DNA of 64,000 nt from Kuschelorhynchus macadamiae (GCA_030620095.1 JAUTXW010003820.1:558001-622000); one strand, 5' to 3'; positions 23,390 through 35,113 are shown, counted from the first letter of the stretch. Notes: generated by a model from the letters alone, not told the origin. Translations and numbers: made by a program.

Positions 23390-23820
23390 ATATATATTTT
23401 TTAGGTGAAGACTTCGACAATAATTAAAATAATGTCAATTTTTATTGACAAAGCATTCAAACGTCATTTTACCTTGATCACCTATACCAACCTATCGTAT
23501 ATTTTAAACAGGTGAAGCTAAAATTTTAGTTTGTAAAACATTAAAATGTAATATAAACAGCTATCGCAAAATCAAATCTTTTAATGAGAACGGACATAAA
23601 AAAAATCACTCTTTCCAAAAATCGTATAAAAAACGATACATTCCATTTAAAAAACACCTGATGCATAGCGTAACTCTTTTGTTTCTGGTTCAAATATTTT
23701 TTCGATGATATTTTTGGATTCTACAAGAAAAAATACATCGATTGGCTATTTTGAATTTTTCCAAAATAAAAGGAAGGTCGAAAATAGGTCCCTGTTCAGT
23801 CCTCGCTGGAACACCCTGTA

Positions 23821-24940
23821 CATTAATAGCTTTCTCTATGGTGCGATTTGTGTAGCCATTTTTCTTTAAAACACTAGATATTATATTAAGTTCGTTTTGC
23901 CTCATGTGTTACTTAAGCGCATGGATCTGGATATTAGGGTATTGGCCACAGCTTGAATTAGATCTGGATGCGATCTTGTATTTAAATATCTGTCTGTATG
24001 TGTTGGTTTTCTATACACGGTGTATTCGAAATGTCCGTTATGTAATTTTGTGACCAGAACATCTAAAAATGGAAGTTTGTTATTTTCCTCTTATTCTAAA
24101 GTAAATTGTGTTCTGGGGTGGATTAAATTTACGTGAGTCAGAAATTTTTCGAGCTCTATATGACTATATTGCCATATAATAAACAGGTCAACCATAATTT
24201 GAACTTTAAACTTGCTTTCTCAAGAATTTCTTTCTAGAAATAAATAAATTAGCGACTACTGGTGATAGCGAGGATCATTGGAGCGCCATCTATTTCTTTA
24301 TACATTTGCCCGTTGAATGTGAAATAAGTATTTTTATGGCAATGATCCGAGAGTTGTATTATATGTGCCTGGAAATTCTCGTTCATAGCAATCCTGTCCA
24401 ATGCTTCGTCGATGGGAATACTGGGATACAACGATTTGACATATAGGCTTGCTACGATATCGTCTTTTTCAAGACTATGTCTCGTATAATTCGAGTGAAA
24501 TGCTCCGAGTTGTTACAAATCAACCAGCTTTCTAGACAGCTGGTTGCATAATTTCAGCAAGATATTTTTCCAGTTTTTGTAGCGGCTAATTAACAACAGT
24601 AACAATAGGTCTGATGAGCGCCTCTGGTTTGTGTATTTTTGATAAACTATAGAGTTTAGGACATCTGCTCGACTTTTCCTGTGGTATAATTTTAGTTGTT
24701 TTTTCTAGGTGCGTAGTCGGGTCCCTTGGAACAGGCTTATAACAATTGTCCTGTAGGATATCCTGCATTTTTTGTATGTAGTCTTGGGTATTCATAACCA
24801 TAATTGCGGTTCCTTTATCTACGGGAAGGATTGTGATGTCTTTATTTTTTCGGTTTGCTAGAGCCCTTTATTCAGTGGCATTTAGGTTTTGTTCTGGTGG
24901 TTTGCTTGATCTTAGTAGAATCGCATAGAAACTTTAGCTT
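23821..24940 (-). pseudogene. Penelope-like ORF, reverse-transcriptase part (broken)
   Basis: From right to left: an I-L-P-V-D-K-G-T-A-I-M-V-like start (about 24790-24830), P-K-L-Y-S-L-S-K-I-H-K-P with R-P-I-V-T-V-V-N (24590-24690), then M-Y-P-S-I-P-I-D-E-A-L and T-Y-F-T-F-N-G with D-G-A-P-M (24270-24431). Further on there is a D-L-F-I-I-W-Q-Y segment, where the catalytic Y-x-D-D is reduced to V-D-L, then K-L-P-F-L-D-V-L and the linker ending near 23821. Stops and frameshifts separate these blocks. The order and motifs are those of a Penelope-like reverse transcriptase. The copy is dead. Confidence 0.82.
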
Positions 24941-24949
24941 TTTAGCGAA

Positions 24950-25600
24950 CAGAATCAAATAAGGATACTAAGATTGATAAACTTTCGAAAAAATATAAAA
25001 ATCGCCTAAGAAAGTCAAGTCAGCCACAAGTATCATCAATGGACGTCGATAAATTAGTGCGTAATATATTATCCTACAATCTCTTAGAAAGTGAAAAATC
25101 CGTACTGAGTAGGGGTTTTAATTCTGCGATATTTCCTAAGAAAATCCCTCTGAAGAAACAAAAGCAGAGGAGATTCGACTAAAAGTGGCAAGATTTATAA
25201 GAACACGCAAATCACCAGAACAAAACCTAAATTCCACTGAACAAAAGGCCCCAACAAACCTTCGAAAAAATAAAGACATCGCAATCCTTCCAGAAGATAA
25301 AGGAAACGCAACTATGTTTATCAATACCCAAGGCTACATACAAAAAATGCAGGATATCCTACAAGACAATTGTTATAAGCCTGTGCAAGGGTCCCGACTA
25401 CGTACCTAGAAAAAACAACTTAAAATAAAATGAAAAGTTTACCAACAAACCCCGAAATCCAACAAAAAATCGTACCACGGGAAAAGTCAAGCAGATGTCC
25501 TAAACTCTATGGTTTACCAAAAAAAACACAAACCAGAGGCACCCATCAGACCTATTGTTAGTGCTGTTAATTCGCCGCTACAAAAACTGGAAAAATATTT
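24950..25600 (+). pseudogene. Second Penelope-like fragment, opposite orientation
   Basis: The plus-strand text gives S-R-G-F-N-F-A-I-F-P-K-K, then K-D-I-A-I-L-P-E-D-K-G-N-A, and Y-I-Q-K-M-Q-D-I-L-Q-D-N-C-Y-K-P (25185-25409), closely matching the minus-strand copy at 24586-24830. A shifted K-I-V-P-R-E-K-S-S-R-C-P-K-L-Y-G segment follows to about 25570. The two copies are head to head, their 5' parts meeting near 24940. Only the N-terminal third of the RT is present. Confidence 0.75.
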
Positions 25601-25604
25601 TCAG

Positions 25605-27394
25605 AAGTCGTAAATGTTTTTGAAGTGATTTGACAATGGTAACAATATTATCTTGTCAAGATGTCCAATTGTTTCAACGTTAGCATACTATATTAAATTG
25701 AAAATTCCTTTAGACGATGAGACACCCGAAAAAGAAAAATGTATAACGGAGACTTCGAATTTTTGTCACTTCTAGATTTTTAAAGAGTAAGGAATGAAAC
25801 CTCGTATACATTGTTCTGAGTCTATTTACTATACTCCTATACAATTATGTCTTGATATGTCCATAACAAGAGAATATAACAGTCCTTAAAACAGGACGTA
25901 TTTTTTAATCGCCACCCGGTAAATTCTTGTATTCTTGTAAGTATTTGACTGCTCTCGAGCCTACTAAATATAACTTAAAATGTAGGGGAAAATATATTAT
26001 TTAGAGTCGTAAAGGGAAACTTCGAAGTTACCGTCGACGCAACAAAGATTCCGGGAAACACTGAGAAACTGTAGCAATATCGAACACTTGTCTCAGAATT
26101 TATGTTTTCAAGTTTACCAGTTTAGCTCGAAACCAAATTTACTGCTAAATAACTATTTGGGAAATACGATTACTCGTTCTATCTATGTAAAAAAAATACG
26201 TGCGGTCGAGAAAAGCTAATTTATTGATTGCAATTTTTTTGGTGACAAGAAAAGTGAAACATATTATGAAAGGCTAAATCACTGTATAGCAAAATTATAA
26301 TTCTTAACATCTAGAAGAAATTCAGTATACTATAGAAAATATGTTACTTATTAAACAATACACTTAAATAAAGGATGCGGACAGAAAACAGTTAAAGTTA
26401 GGAAAGTTTAGCTTTGGCTTATCTTGACCGAATTCAATCCACTTGCCCTCATTAAAAAGTTCTTTTTTATTTGGTACATGGCATGACAAATTAAAATGTA
26501 AGGCGTTTTTAATTTTTTGGACATTTAATATTTTTTATATGCTTTACTTAATTTAGTTAAAATGATCATAAAATATTCTAGAATTTACTATGAACTGCCG
26601 AATAATAAATCTACTAATATAAAAAAATACATTTTTTTAAAATGTTAACTAACTTGGTCACCAATGTTAACAGCTTTGTTTATAAAGGTATTTAAATTGT
26701 ATTTAAGTTATTTAAAATATTGATACGGGTATTTTAAACATTTTACAATTAGCCATTTTGTTTCCCCAAAGTGAATTTTTAGCAACATTTTGCCAGGTTA
26801 TTATAGTGGAAAATTTAAGGTAGTGTTTTGAAACTATTTTCTTTTAGCAATATAATGTGCCGGAATTTTGTTCTGTTATATTGCTTTTTTACCAAATAGG
26901 TTACACCGTCATCCTCATATGGAATAAAGATAGCGCTGTAGAAGTAAACATTAATGTGCGGTGCTTCTGTCTCCAAAATTAAATAAGTGTTGAACTATTT
27001 CTTTTTTTTAGTTCTTTTTTTTCTTTTTCAAACTAAAGACTGACGACTTTATTTTTATTTTTCTTTGGCTTTTTGTTTTATTGTAGGTACACAACCAAAC
27101 AACAAAAACTTACTTATTTTCAATAGACTACTCTCATATCAATATAAGAACGATATTGTCAATTGAGATTCAATTTTGTCAAATGATTAGTCATATCATA
27201 AATATCATATTGTACGTAGTATTTTACTGTGTTTTCCTAAGCTCATAATAACAGGTTTCTATTGATTTTGAGTAAGTAACTTTTAAATTTATTTTTATTA
27301 ATTATTACCCTATTTACAAAATAGTAGTATATTACACTTTACTATTATGAATCGCGATTACTGATTAATTATTATAGTTTAACTTTTTTTTTTG
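25605..27394. other. Unannotated AT-rich sequence
   Basis: No gene, RNA or repeat could be supported. Confidence 0.5.
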
Positions 27395-27395
27395 G

Positions 27396-27515
27396 CAGAG
27401 TAACGACTAGTGATCCAGATTTGCGGGTTTGATCCCCTCTCGATTACGATAGAGCAATTGGTTAGAGTGATGAGCTAGTGATCCAGAGGTGCGGGTTCGA
27501 TCTCCGCTAGTACCA
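27396..27515 (+). repeat. Tandem tRNA-like units, period 68 bp
   Basis: CTAGTGATCCAGA begins at 27407 and 27475. The second unit has a box-A-like TAGAGCAATTGGTTAGAG and a good T arm (GCGGG, loop TTCGATC, TCCGC) ending near TACCA. The first unit has a decayed version (GCGGGTTTGATCCCC). The acceptor stem of the second unit does not pair, so a tRNA pseudogene pair or SINE heads is preferred over working tRNAs. Confidence 0.55.
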
Positions 27516-27519
27516 TAAT

Positions 27520-28980
27520 TTTTTTTGTTGATTATAAATATTTCTAAAAAAGGATCGTAGTATTGCGTTAATATAACGCAATATTAAGAGCACTAATCCC
27601 AACGAAAGTCAGGAGTCAATAGTGTTGCCGATCGTGGTATTGGCGGAATAGTTATTTCTGTGATTCCATTTTGTACGTTTTTATCTTCTTTCAAAATAAA
27701 TACCAAATATTCGCAAGCCTAATGTTCATGCATAAATAACGCTAGAAGCTCATTTAAAAACACTATTTAAGTTAGCAGGCAAATCATGCAAAAATACACG
27801 TAAAAGGAATACGTGGAGAAAATTCAAAAAAAGGAAAGGAACACGTACACGTTCGCTTAATATACATATATACATATTTCCGGTACTGTGTGTAACTTAA
27901 TTTCTAGAAGCGTGGCTGGAAAAACTCGACGTGCCGGAAATAACTATTATTTTCGCATGTATCCTCGCCCACTTTTATGTTTTCTGCGAGTGGTTATTCT
28001 CTCGGATATAGATTTTTCCCTAGGATGCAAAATAAACCACCTACAGAGCTTTTTGCTTAAAACGACGAATATATGCAAATGTTCGCTTGCATTATGAATA
28101 TCAAATTTTATAGGATTGAATTTTTAGCAAACCCCGAAAAATTGATGTTTTTTAAATTCTTTTCATAATGCATGGACCGACCACGGAGTCTTAGTACTAG
28201 CTACCATGTTTGCCTTGTGTAAGTGAAGAAAGGAAAAGTTCACTTGGAATTAAAAAGCTTTCAAATAGGAAAATAGGGAAAAAGCATTGCCTGGCAATAG
28301 ACCTCATGATCGAGACCCTCAGGGAAGAGTGCACAAAGTGGAAAGCATAGATGATGTTTACGCCCTTTGTAGTAATATGATTTTGTATAATAAATGTTGG
28401 TATTTCCCTGACAGACGCGGCCTATGAACACTCAATAGAGCAGAATCCAGGTAATTTCTGTAGAACAGAGACAGGTTGCTCACATTCCGTTGATGGTCTA
28501 GTGAAAATATATTTTTCTGATGTTGTTGGAAGAACGTGTATTTTGAGTATATTCGAGGATGCTAAGAGCTTAAAAAGAGGCTGCTTACCATCAAGAAAAT
28601 ATTATCGAGTCTTAAAAGTAGGCGTGGGTTACTGGTAGAAAAAGTGATTCGTTAATTAGTTGGAGGAGGGTACGATATATTGCATCATTAAACCTTAACT
28701 TAATTTTTAAATTTTGAAAACTTTTATACCCAGCGGGGAGTTTATTAGGGAATGCTTTCTTCCACATTTCATCTAATAATTTTAAATTTGTTCCATTTCT
28801 CCGAACTAATCTTCCACTGTTTTACTTATAAGTACTTAATAGAAAAACGGATTCTTTATTTTTTTTTAGAAATAAGATACTCACGAGCAGTTGTCAGCTG
28901 TACCATAGGACACTTAAAATATGCGCCTAATGATAGGAGTTAAGAGCACCTTTGTTCACGACTTCAGCCAATATAACGGC
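27520..28980. other. Unannotated sequence
   Basis: No gene could be supported. The 69-codon frame at 27888-28097 shows no recognisable domain. Confidence 0.45.
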
Positions 28981-28982
28981 GA

Positions 28983-29107
28983 CTTCAAAAAATAACTGAT
29001 GTTAAGTTTTTTTTTATATATGATTATGTCTAAAGATAATTTCAACTTCAAAAAATAACTAATGTTAAGTTTTTTTTATACATGATTATGTCTAAAGATA
29101 ATTTCAT
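28983..29107. repeat. 63-bp tandem duplication
   Basis: CTTCAAAAAATAACT starts at 28983 and 29046. Both copies continue through GATTATGTCTAAAGATAATT. Confidence 0.85.
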
Positions 29108-29109
29108 TT

Positions 29110-30785
29110 TTTGTATGGTACAGTCGGTACTGATGAAAGGGGAAAGTGGGGAGAAAGGTCTAAAATGGAATTTACAGCAAACTGTTTTGCAACACGCTCG
29201 GCTTTTGCTTTAGAAGTTAAGCTTTTAGTGAGAGATCAAAAGAAAAGCTGAAATTTAGTTTGTCAATTTTCAAAGGTGTGTTTTCAAAATTTTCAAATTT
29301 CAAAGAGTTCAACAGTGTTTTGAGAATCATGTACTTTTAATTAATTTCGAAAAAATACTTCATGCTTTTTGGCATAGTCATTGAACATTAAGAACTGACA
29401 AATTTGTATTTTTTCGTTTAATGGGCCATGAAAATAAATATATATTTTGGGTAGTGTATACTTGTGTAAACTGGTATCTGAGGATATTTCAAAGTGAAAA
29501 TTATCAGTTTTTGGCCAACTTTTAAAAATTTAAAATTGCGGCGCCAACATCGCCGACAATTTTGACATTCCCACAGGTTTGACTGAAAATAGGTATCTAT
29601 GGGTATTTAAGAGCAATAGGAAGACGAAGAAGTATTTCTTCTATCTACAAATTATAAATAAATAATATATTAAAAAAGTTAAAAACAACGCATGGATAAA
29701 TTGAACTAAAACGAAATTGCTAAAATTTGAGGTCAGGCATATAAATGTATTACAATATGTTTGAGTTACAGATATATAAGTTTATTACACGAAAAAAAAA
29801 GCGTTGGCCCAATGAAGTGAAGAATTAAGGAGATACTTTAACTTACTATTACTGTTTATGACTGGCATCTTACGCTTTTTGTAATCGTGAAAAAATCACC
29901 GAAATTTTTTCAGATATTTATTTTATGTATATCTGAGCCCAAATTTTATTTTTTGTTCACTTTATTTTAAGATTCGAGACTACAGCCCTCTGTATAGCTT
30001 TAATTCAAATTTTAAAAGACTTGAGTTTAATTTTTGTAGGTAGTGTTTTTGGCCACCTTTGATTAGTTTGTAAATTTTTATGTTTTAATTTTCAAAAGAT
30101 AACTTACTGGATCGAAATTAAAACTAAAATTTGCATAACAAATTCAGGTTTATTATTTTATGTGCTCCATATATACAGCTTATCTGAGCTATTAATCTAA
30201 AGAAACATGTTCAGAGTTCAGCTTAGAGCAAAAAACTTACTCTACATCATATTTTAACATTACTATAAAGTTATTACTTTCATAAATATATTTCATAGTG
30301 ATTGTAATAGAATGGCAGCAAATGCATGCAAAAATTCCATCGATGGAAAAAATAGATTAAATGCAACATTTTTAACCCTTTTACATGGAAAAAATTTTAC
30401 AAGTATGTATTTTTACTTCCACATATAAAATATATACTGTATTATTAATAATATACTATATTCCAGTAATCAGGAGGTTGGAGACACGCAAAATACTAAA
30501 GTGCACTAATTTTTTTAGCAAATGGTACCCTCTTGAGGGACTGTTTAAGAATGTGCAGAGTGCTCATACGTATGCGGTCTGGTTCACAAAAGCGTCCAAT
30601 GTCTTCAAGAATATTGCAGATAGAACAAAATTGTTTTATTAAAAAATATAGGGCAGATCATTACCTGCAAAAAGGTTATAACGATTTTGGTGACTGAGCA
30701 TTATTTCGGATATGCTATGACGTAACGACAGTATAAAAAGAATGTATTTCTTAGCTGTTAACGGTTAATATACCAAGTTATTTAA
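29110..30785. other. Unannotated sequence with one MITE relic
   Basis: 29330-29420 resembles part of the MITE at 3601-3750 (shared TACTTTTAATTAATTTCG and ATGCTTTTTGGCATAG-type words). No gene is supported elsewhere. Confidence 0.4.
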
Positions 30786-30790
30786 GGAAT

Positions 30791-30894
30791 GCACACACTA
30801 AAGCGTTCTCGACAGCAATCACGGTGGCGATGCTATGCTGTCATTTGGCCGCCAAGGTGGCAGTGATCGCGTTCAAGATCGTGCTGGTGTGTGG
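30791..30894. mobile_element. Imperfect GC-rich hairpin, ~104 bp
   Basis: The arms around CACACACTAAAGCGTTCTCG and its diverged inverse (GATCGTGCTGGTGTGTGG) pair at roughly 70 percent over about 38 bases. It is an island of higher G+C in AT-rich surroundings, consistent with a small hairpin MITE. Confidence 0.4.
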
Positions 30895-31103
30895 CTGCCA
30901 TTAAGAAAGATTAATGCTAATTTTACCGTTCGCCAAGCTATGCAGACATTTAACAAAAACTATATATAATTAAATAAAGAAAAGAAAAACAGAAGGAAAT
31001 GTGATTTATTCATTAAAAAACGTACAAAATATATTTTTATTCTAAAATTTTATATTAAGCTACTTTATAATAACAAAGCCAAAACTTTTCTGGGCTGAAA
31101 AAG

Positions 31104-31358
31104 TTGGCAAAATGCCTTTTTAATAACATTTTAAAATGCAAAGAGCCTATTATTCTAAATATCCTTTTTTTGGCTAGAAAAACAACAAAAAGCTGCAGGA
31201 ATTTCTTGGACAGTGAAAATGCATTCGAAAAAAGAGCTTTCGCAACGAAAGTAAGTTCAACATGGATATTTAATTTAAGTAAAAATTTACTAAAATCGGA
31301 CAAAAGATTCAAAGAAGTATCATTAACAAGGGAAAAACGACATTCCAAAATATTTTAA
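31104..31358 (+). pseudogene. IS630-type transposase N-terminal fragment, inverted relative
   Basis: The frame contains L-N-I-L-F, K-S-C-R-N-F-L, W-I-F-N-L-S-K, L-K-S-D-K-R-F-K-E-V and L-T-R-E-K-R-H. These align in order with the N-terminus of the minus-strand gene that starts near 33036 (L-N-M-L-A-F, S-S-C-R-N-C-L, I-F-N-L-R-K, L-K-S-N-R-R-F-K-E-L, S-T-R-N-N-E-H). It is a diverged copy pointing toward that gene, with no downstream catalytic domain. Confidence 0.6.
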
Positions 31359-31485
31359 ATGCAATATAAACTAATTTTAGAAAGAAATAGTGTAACAATA
31401 TAAAACTTAATGTGGAGCAAAATTATTAAAACTAATAACTAAAAACTATAAAAATATTTTTAAATAAAATACTAAAAGATATAAA

Positions 31486-33036
31486 TCAAAGATCGCCAAT
31501 GTCAGAAAACGGATTGTCGCTCTCATCTTCGTCATCCGAATCGGTCACTATGACGGGGTTTATATCTGAAGTATAGCATATAGGCAAACATATATTGGTC
31601 ATATTTTCTTTTGCACTCTGACTAAACGATTTCGATGGAATACATTGACAATGGTATGGTGGGAGACGGAGAACCATATGACTAAAAGGTATTCGTCAAG
31701 AAAATATTTTTTTCTGTACTTCGATTTTGTTCTACCAAATCTCAGATTTGGTCCTTAATTGCTGACTCTGGAAAGGCAATATTTTTTTCGAAAAGCCATA
31801 AAATTAATCTTTTTTTGGTCCAGGATTTTCGGAGTATGTTTTCTACTAGCCCAAAGTGGTAGCTTGCGTTGTTCATGACAATTAATGATTTGGGCGGCAA
31901 ATTAGGAACAAGTTGATATTTAAGCCATTATACATCATACTATCGTGGTAGTCCCCACTTTTTGCCTCGCTTTTGAAAACTAAACTAGCTCCCTTGATAA
32001 ACCCGTTGTCATTGCCGGCTTTGACGACATTATATCTATAACTTAAAAAAAAATCATCAGTTTTAACATTGAAGCAAAAAAAAAAATTATATATCATTTA
32101 GAAGTCTAGTATATTTACGACCAGAGATTCAATTCACCACATTTCATCACACGAATTTAAGTTTTTCTTTTGATCAAAATTATAAAAAAAACTAAATTTA
32201 CTGATTTTTTAGCCATTTTCGACAGATTGTAACATTTCTATTTTTTGATATTTAATAAAAAGGATAACTTTCCCTTCTCATATTATTTTATCTTTGAAAT
32301 AGCGTTAATAAGTTGTCTATAATAGACCTAGTTTTTTATGATTTGAGTTAAAAAAATACCGTAAATTAGCAAAAATTTTAAGACGACCGAGGTCCTTAAT
32401 GTAATTGCACAGGAAAACCAAATTAAACAAAAAACAAATATAGTCAAAATGCTCCATAAACTTACCTTCGCAGCTTTTCGAAGAACTTGTGGCTCTCGTA
32501 TCATCCTGCCAGGTATTTCTAAAAGACTTTTTACTGAATATACATGTTTCATCAAGGAAGACGGAAGTAAAACTGTTTCCAGTGAATTCATATTTTTTTG
32601 AGTACCCTCAAAAATTTAATTCTTTTATTAAAAACATCTGGTAAATCCACGAGATACTTCCGGTTGTTACTTCTCTTCCATCGAAAGCCAATTTCTCTTA
32701 CCCATTTTCGCAAAAATCTAATAGAATAGTTGAAATGATTGGACATATCATAATTTAGTTTCTGATGGAGAGACTTTATGGTAATATGTTCATTTTGGGC
32801 ATACATGCGATAAATGGTATCCGGATGTCACTTTTTAAGTAGTCGGTTATCTTGATATGCTCGTTATTTCTTGTTGAAGGTAATTCTTTGAATCTTCTGT
32901 TCGATTTTAGTCCTTTTTTTCTTAAATTAAATATGGATCTTTCGTTGTGAAAGCTGTTCTTTCCACCACATCCTGTGGGTCCAAGGCAATTCCTGCAGCT
33001 ACTTGTTTTTTTTTCTAGCTCAAAAAAAGCTAACAT
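31486..33036 (-). pseudogene. IS630-type transposase, inactive
   Basis: Right to left in several frames: an N-terminal region (33036-32776), a winged-helix-like part with I-T-I-K-S-L-H-Q-K-L and W-V-R-E-I-G-F-R-W-K-R (32588-32806), F-L-D-E-T-C-I-F carrying the first catalytic Asp (about 32545-32570), G-D-Y-H-D-S-M with G-F-I-K-G-A (31950-32010), and L-P-P-Y-H-C-Q-C-I-P near 31660, ending in an acidic tail. The second catalytic position reads V-M-N-N-A-S-Y-H instead of V-M-D-N-A-S-Y-H. The catalytic Glu region reads I-P-S-K rather than the usual P-I-E. Frameshifts also interrupt it. Confidence 0.75.
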
Positions 33037-33044
33037 ATTAAGAA

Positions 33045-33785
33045 TAATAAGTTGATTTTGCTCACGTAGTCGTCTATTTTCATAACGTTTCGAAATGTCA
33101 CCCTTAGGGATTTGTCAAGGTGACAAGTTTTAATTGAAATAAGAAAAGACGTGACTTTTTTTAGTAAATTCACTGTTACAAAGATGTTAAAATAGACGCC
33201 ACTGCATATCCGAAAAATTTCTACTATATTGGAATCGCAAAAATTTTTGAAAAATATAAGTTGGGATTTTTGGACATTTTAGAGTCCTTAGATTGCGAAA
33301 AACATATTTTAAAAAATATATGATGTCTGTACGGACGTGTTTGTGTGAAAGTATGTGTAAACAAAATTTTGAGTAACGATAACTCGAGAACGGTCAGATT
33401 TTTCACCAAACATTAGTCTATCGCAGAAATTTTATTTAAGGTTTCATGGGCGTAGATCCCAGATATTTTTAAGGAATATAAATACGTAAACAAAATCATA
33501 TTTTAAGAACACACAAACAAAATATTCAAGTTGAAAACAGAAATACTTAGTTGGGGTAAATGTTCTGATATTGAAAAAAGTGGCTGGCGTTGGTATTTGA
33601 TTTTTTTTTTTTTCGAATATACAGATCAAACCAAATTTATTTTATTTTTTCTGCATACAAATTTTTATCTCCTAGGGGGTAGTTGAAAAAGGATGAAGTA
33701 TCCCCTGTAAACTTTTTTGTGTATAAAAACATTTTTTAAACTAACTTCAACGGCTCTAGGAGGAAGAAATAGAAACCTAAAAAGG
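33045..33785. other. Unannotated sequence
   Basis: No gene is supported. A GTCTGTACGGACGTG stretch near 33325 with ATAACTCGAGAACGGTCAG resembles degenerate tandem-repeat text common in insect intergenic DNA. Confidence 0.4.
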
Positions 33786-33789
33786 ACAA

Positions 33790-33940
33790 GAAAAATTGTA
33801 TATATGTGTGTTTTAATTCCGGGTGTACATAGGTTCACTACTGTCGTTCTAAAAAGAACAGTTTTGCTGACATTTCGCCAAAATCACATTTGGCATTTTC
33901 GAAGCTTTCTTTCTCGCGTCCGAATAGAGACTACACATTT
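33790..33940 (-). mobile_element. Penelope-like 3' tail
   Basis: The reverse complement matches 59835-59970 almost base for base: CGGACGCGAGAAAGAAAGC, TTTTGGCGAAA, CAGCAAAACTGTTCTTTT and ending in GTACACCCGGAATTAAAACA followed by a short TA run. The GCCAAA...TTTGGCGAAA hairpin resembles a decayed hammerhead stem II plus GAAA. Confidence 0.7.
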
Positions 33941-33959
33941 TTGGTTTTTAGCTATTTAG

Positions 33960-35110
33960 TTAAATATTTTATCTTGAGTTAGCAGAAAACGAGATGCTGC
34001 TTCAAAAAACAAAGAGAAATATTTAATAAGCAAAAAAATGCAATTTTCAGATTTGATAGACTGACTCAACACGAACTTAATATTAATATTAATACACGTT
34101 ATGATAAACTAGTAAGTAAATACAAGAATATTTTTAATGGTGAAAATTTTTAAAAGTGAAAATATTTATTAAATTAACAGACTTTGATCGTGCCAAAATG
34201 TATACAATTTTGTGAATAAACTCATAAATTTGCATACTTTGAGGATACGAACCGATAAATACGTCTCTTTAAATTAAATATGATTAAGCAGAAAAAGCTT
34301 TTATCCGATCCCGGGTCAATTTAACTGAAAGAAAAAGCAGATCTCAGCTTACTAATCTCGAGTCTACCTAAATAAAAAGGAAAAAAAAGTCACACAATTT
34401 AAACTTTTCGAAGGGAGGAAATTTTAGATGCTTCCCTCTTTCCGTTTTCACGAAGCCTCGATAAATCCACCGGTAGAGGACACTTGTAAATTCTAGCCCT
34501 CCTGTTTAAAAAGTTATTTCTGCTCGAGAGACCCTCGTGAAAATGTCAAGATATTACTTTTTTTTTCTGCTGTAACTCATTTGGAGACCTGTTTTCTCGA
34601 CTGACAGCAATTTTTTAATGGGAGCTTTACGAAATTAGATGTTTACCAGCAATGATTTGAGTCGGGTTTTTTGTATATTATTTCGACAAATCGGTCATAT
34701 TTTTACCGAATACTAATTTTTATGATATTATATGTTTATTTTTCACTAATTCATTATAATACTGCTTTTCATTTTAATTATAATTTCATCTGTAATAAAG
34801 GGTATAATGATTTTCTTTTCAAGCCTTAATGGTTATCCTATATTATAGTTAAAATGTATAATACTGTTAGCATTAATTTGCATTTTGAATGTTCCACTTA
34901 CAACCGAACTTGACTTTATTTTTATATTTAAAATTGATTTATTTACCATTTTTGCTTCCCTCGCAAAGATGAAGTATTGTAATCTTGAAAAAATCCCGTC
35001 CCAGATTTCTGCAAATCTTCCTGAATCCCGAAGAGTATCATTCTTTCTTTGAGTGGCATAGCCGAAAAACTACTTAAAATAGGATTTAAGACACATTTAA
35101 TACTAAAATA
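33960..35110. other. Unannotated AT-rich sequence
   Basis: No gene, RNA or repeat could be supported. Confidence 0.5.
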
Positions 35111-35113
35111 TAT

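Larger units (their letters stand above)
21637..23820 (-). mobile_element. Mariner-type transposon with ~615-bp inverted arms
   Basis: Ends are CAGGGTGTTCCAGCGAGGAC and its inverse, next to TA at 21637-21638 and 23819-23820. The left arm (21639-22255) is an almost identical inverted copy of the right arm (about 23190-23818), apart from a short indel near the tip. The right arm is the real 5' end of the transposase gene, so the left arm carries an inverted duplicate of the 5' region plus the first ~66 codons. The element sits in the Penelope-like ORF, and removing it with one TA restores a readable linker. Confidence 0.9.
20997..24940 (-). mobile_element. Penelope-like retroelement, split by a DNA transposon
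   Basis: Minus-strand element with N-terminal and RT-like segments at 23821-24940 and a GIY-YIG endonuclease segment at 21003-21636. The mariner-type element at 21637-23820 is inserted between them. Its 3' end carries a CACCCGGAATGAAAATACA-like word (minus strand, plus 21034-21053) shared with the tails at 33790 and 59945, followed by (AT)n. Confidence 0.85.

Noticed and set aside
27430..27515. A functional tRNA gene
   Set aside because: The T arm is good, but no 7-bp acceptor stem forms and the anticodon arm is weak.
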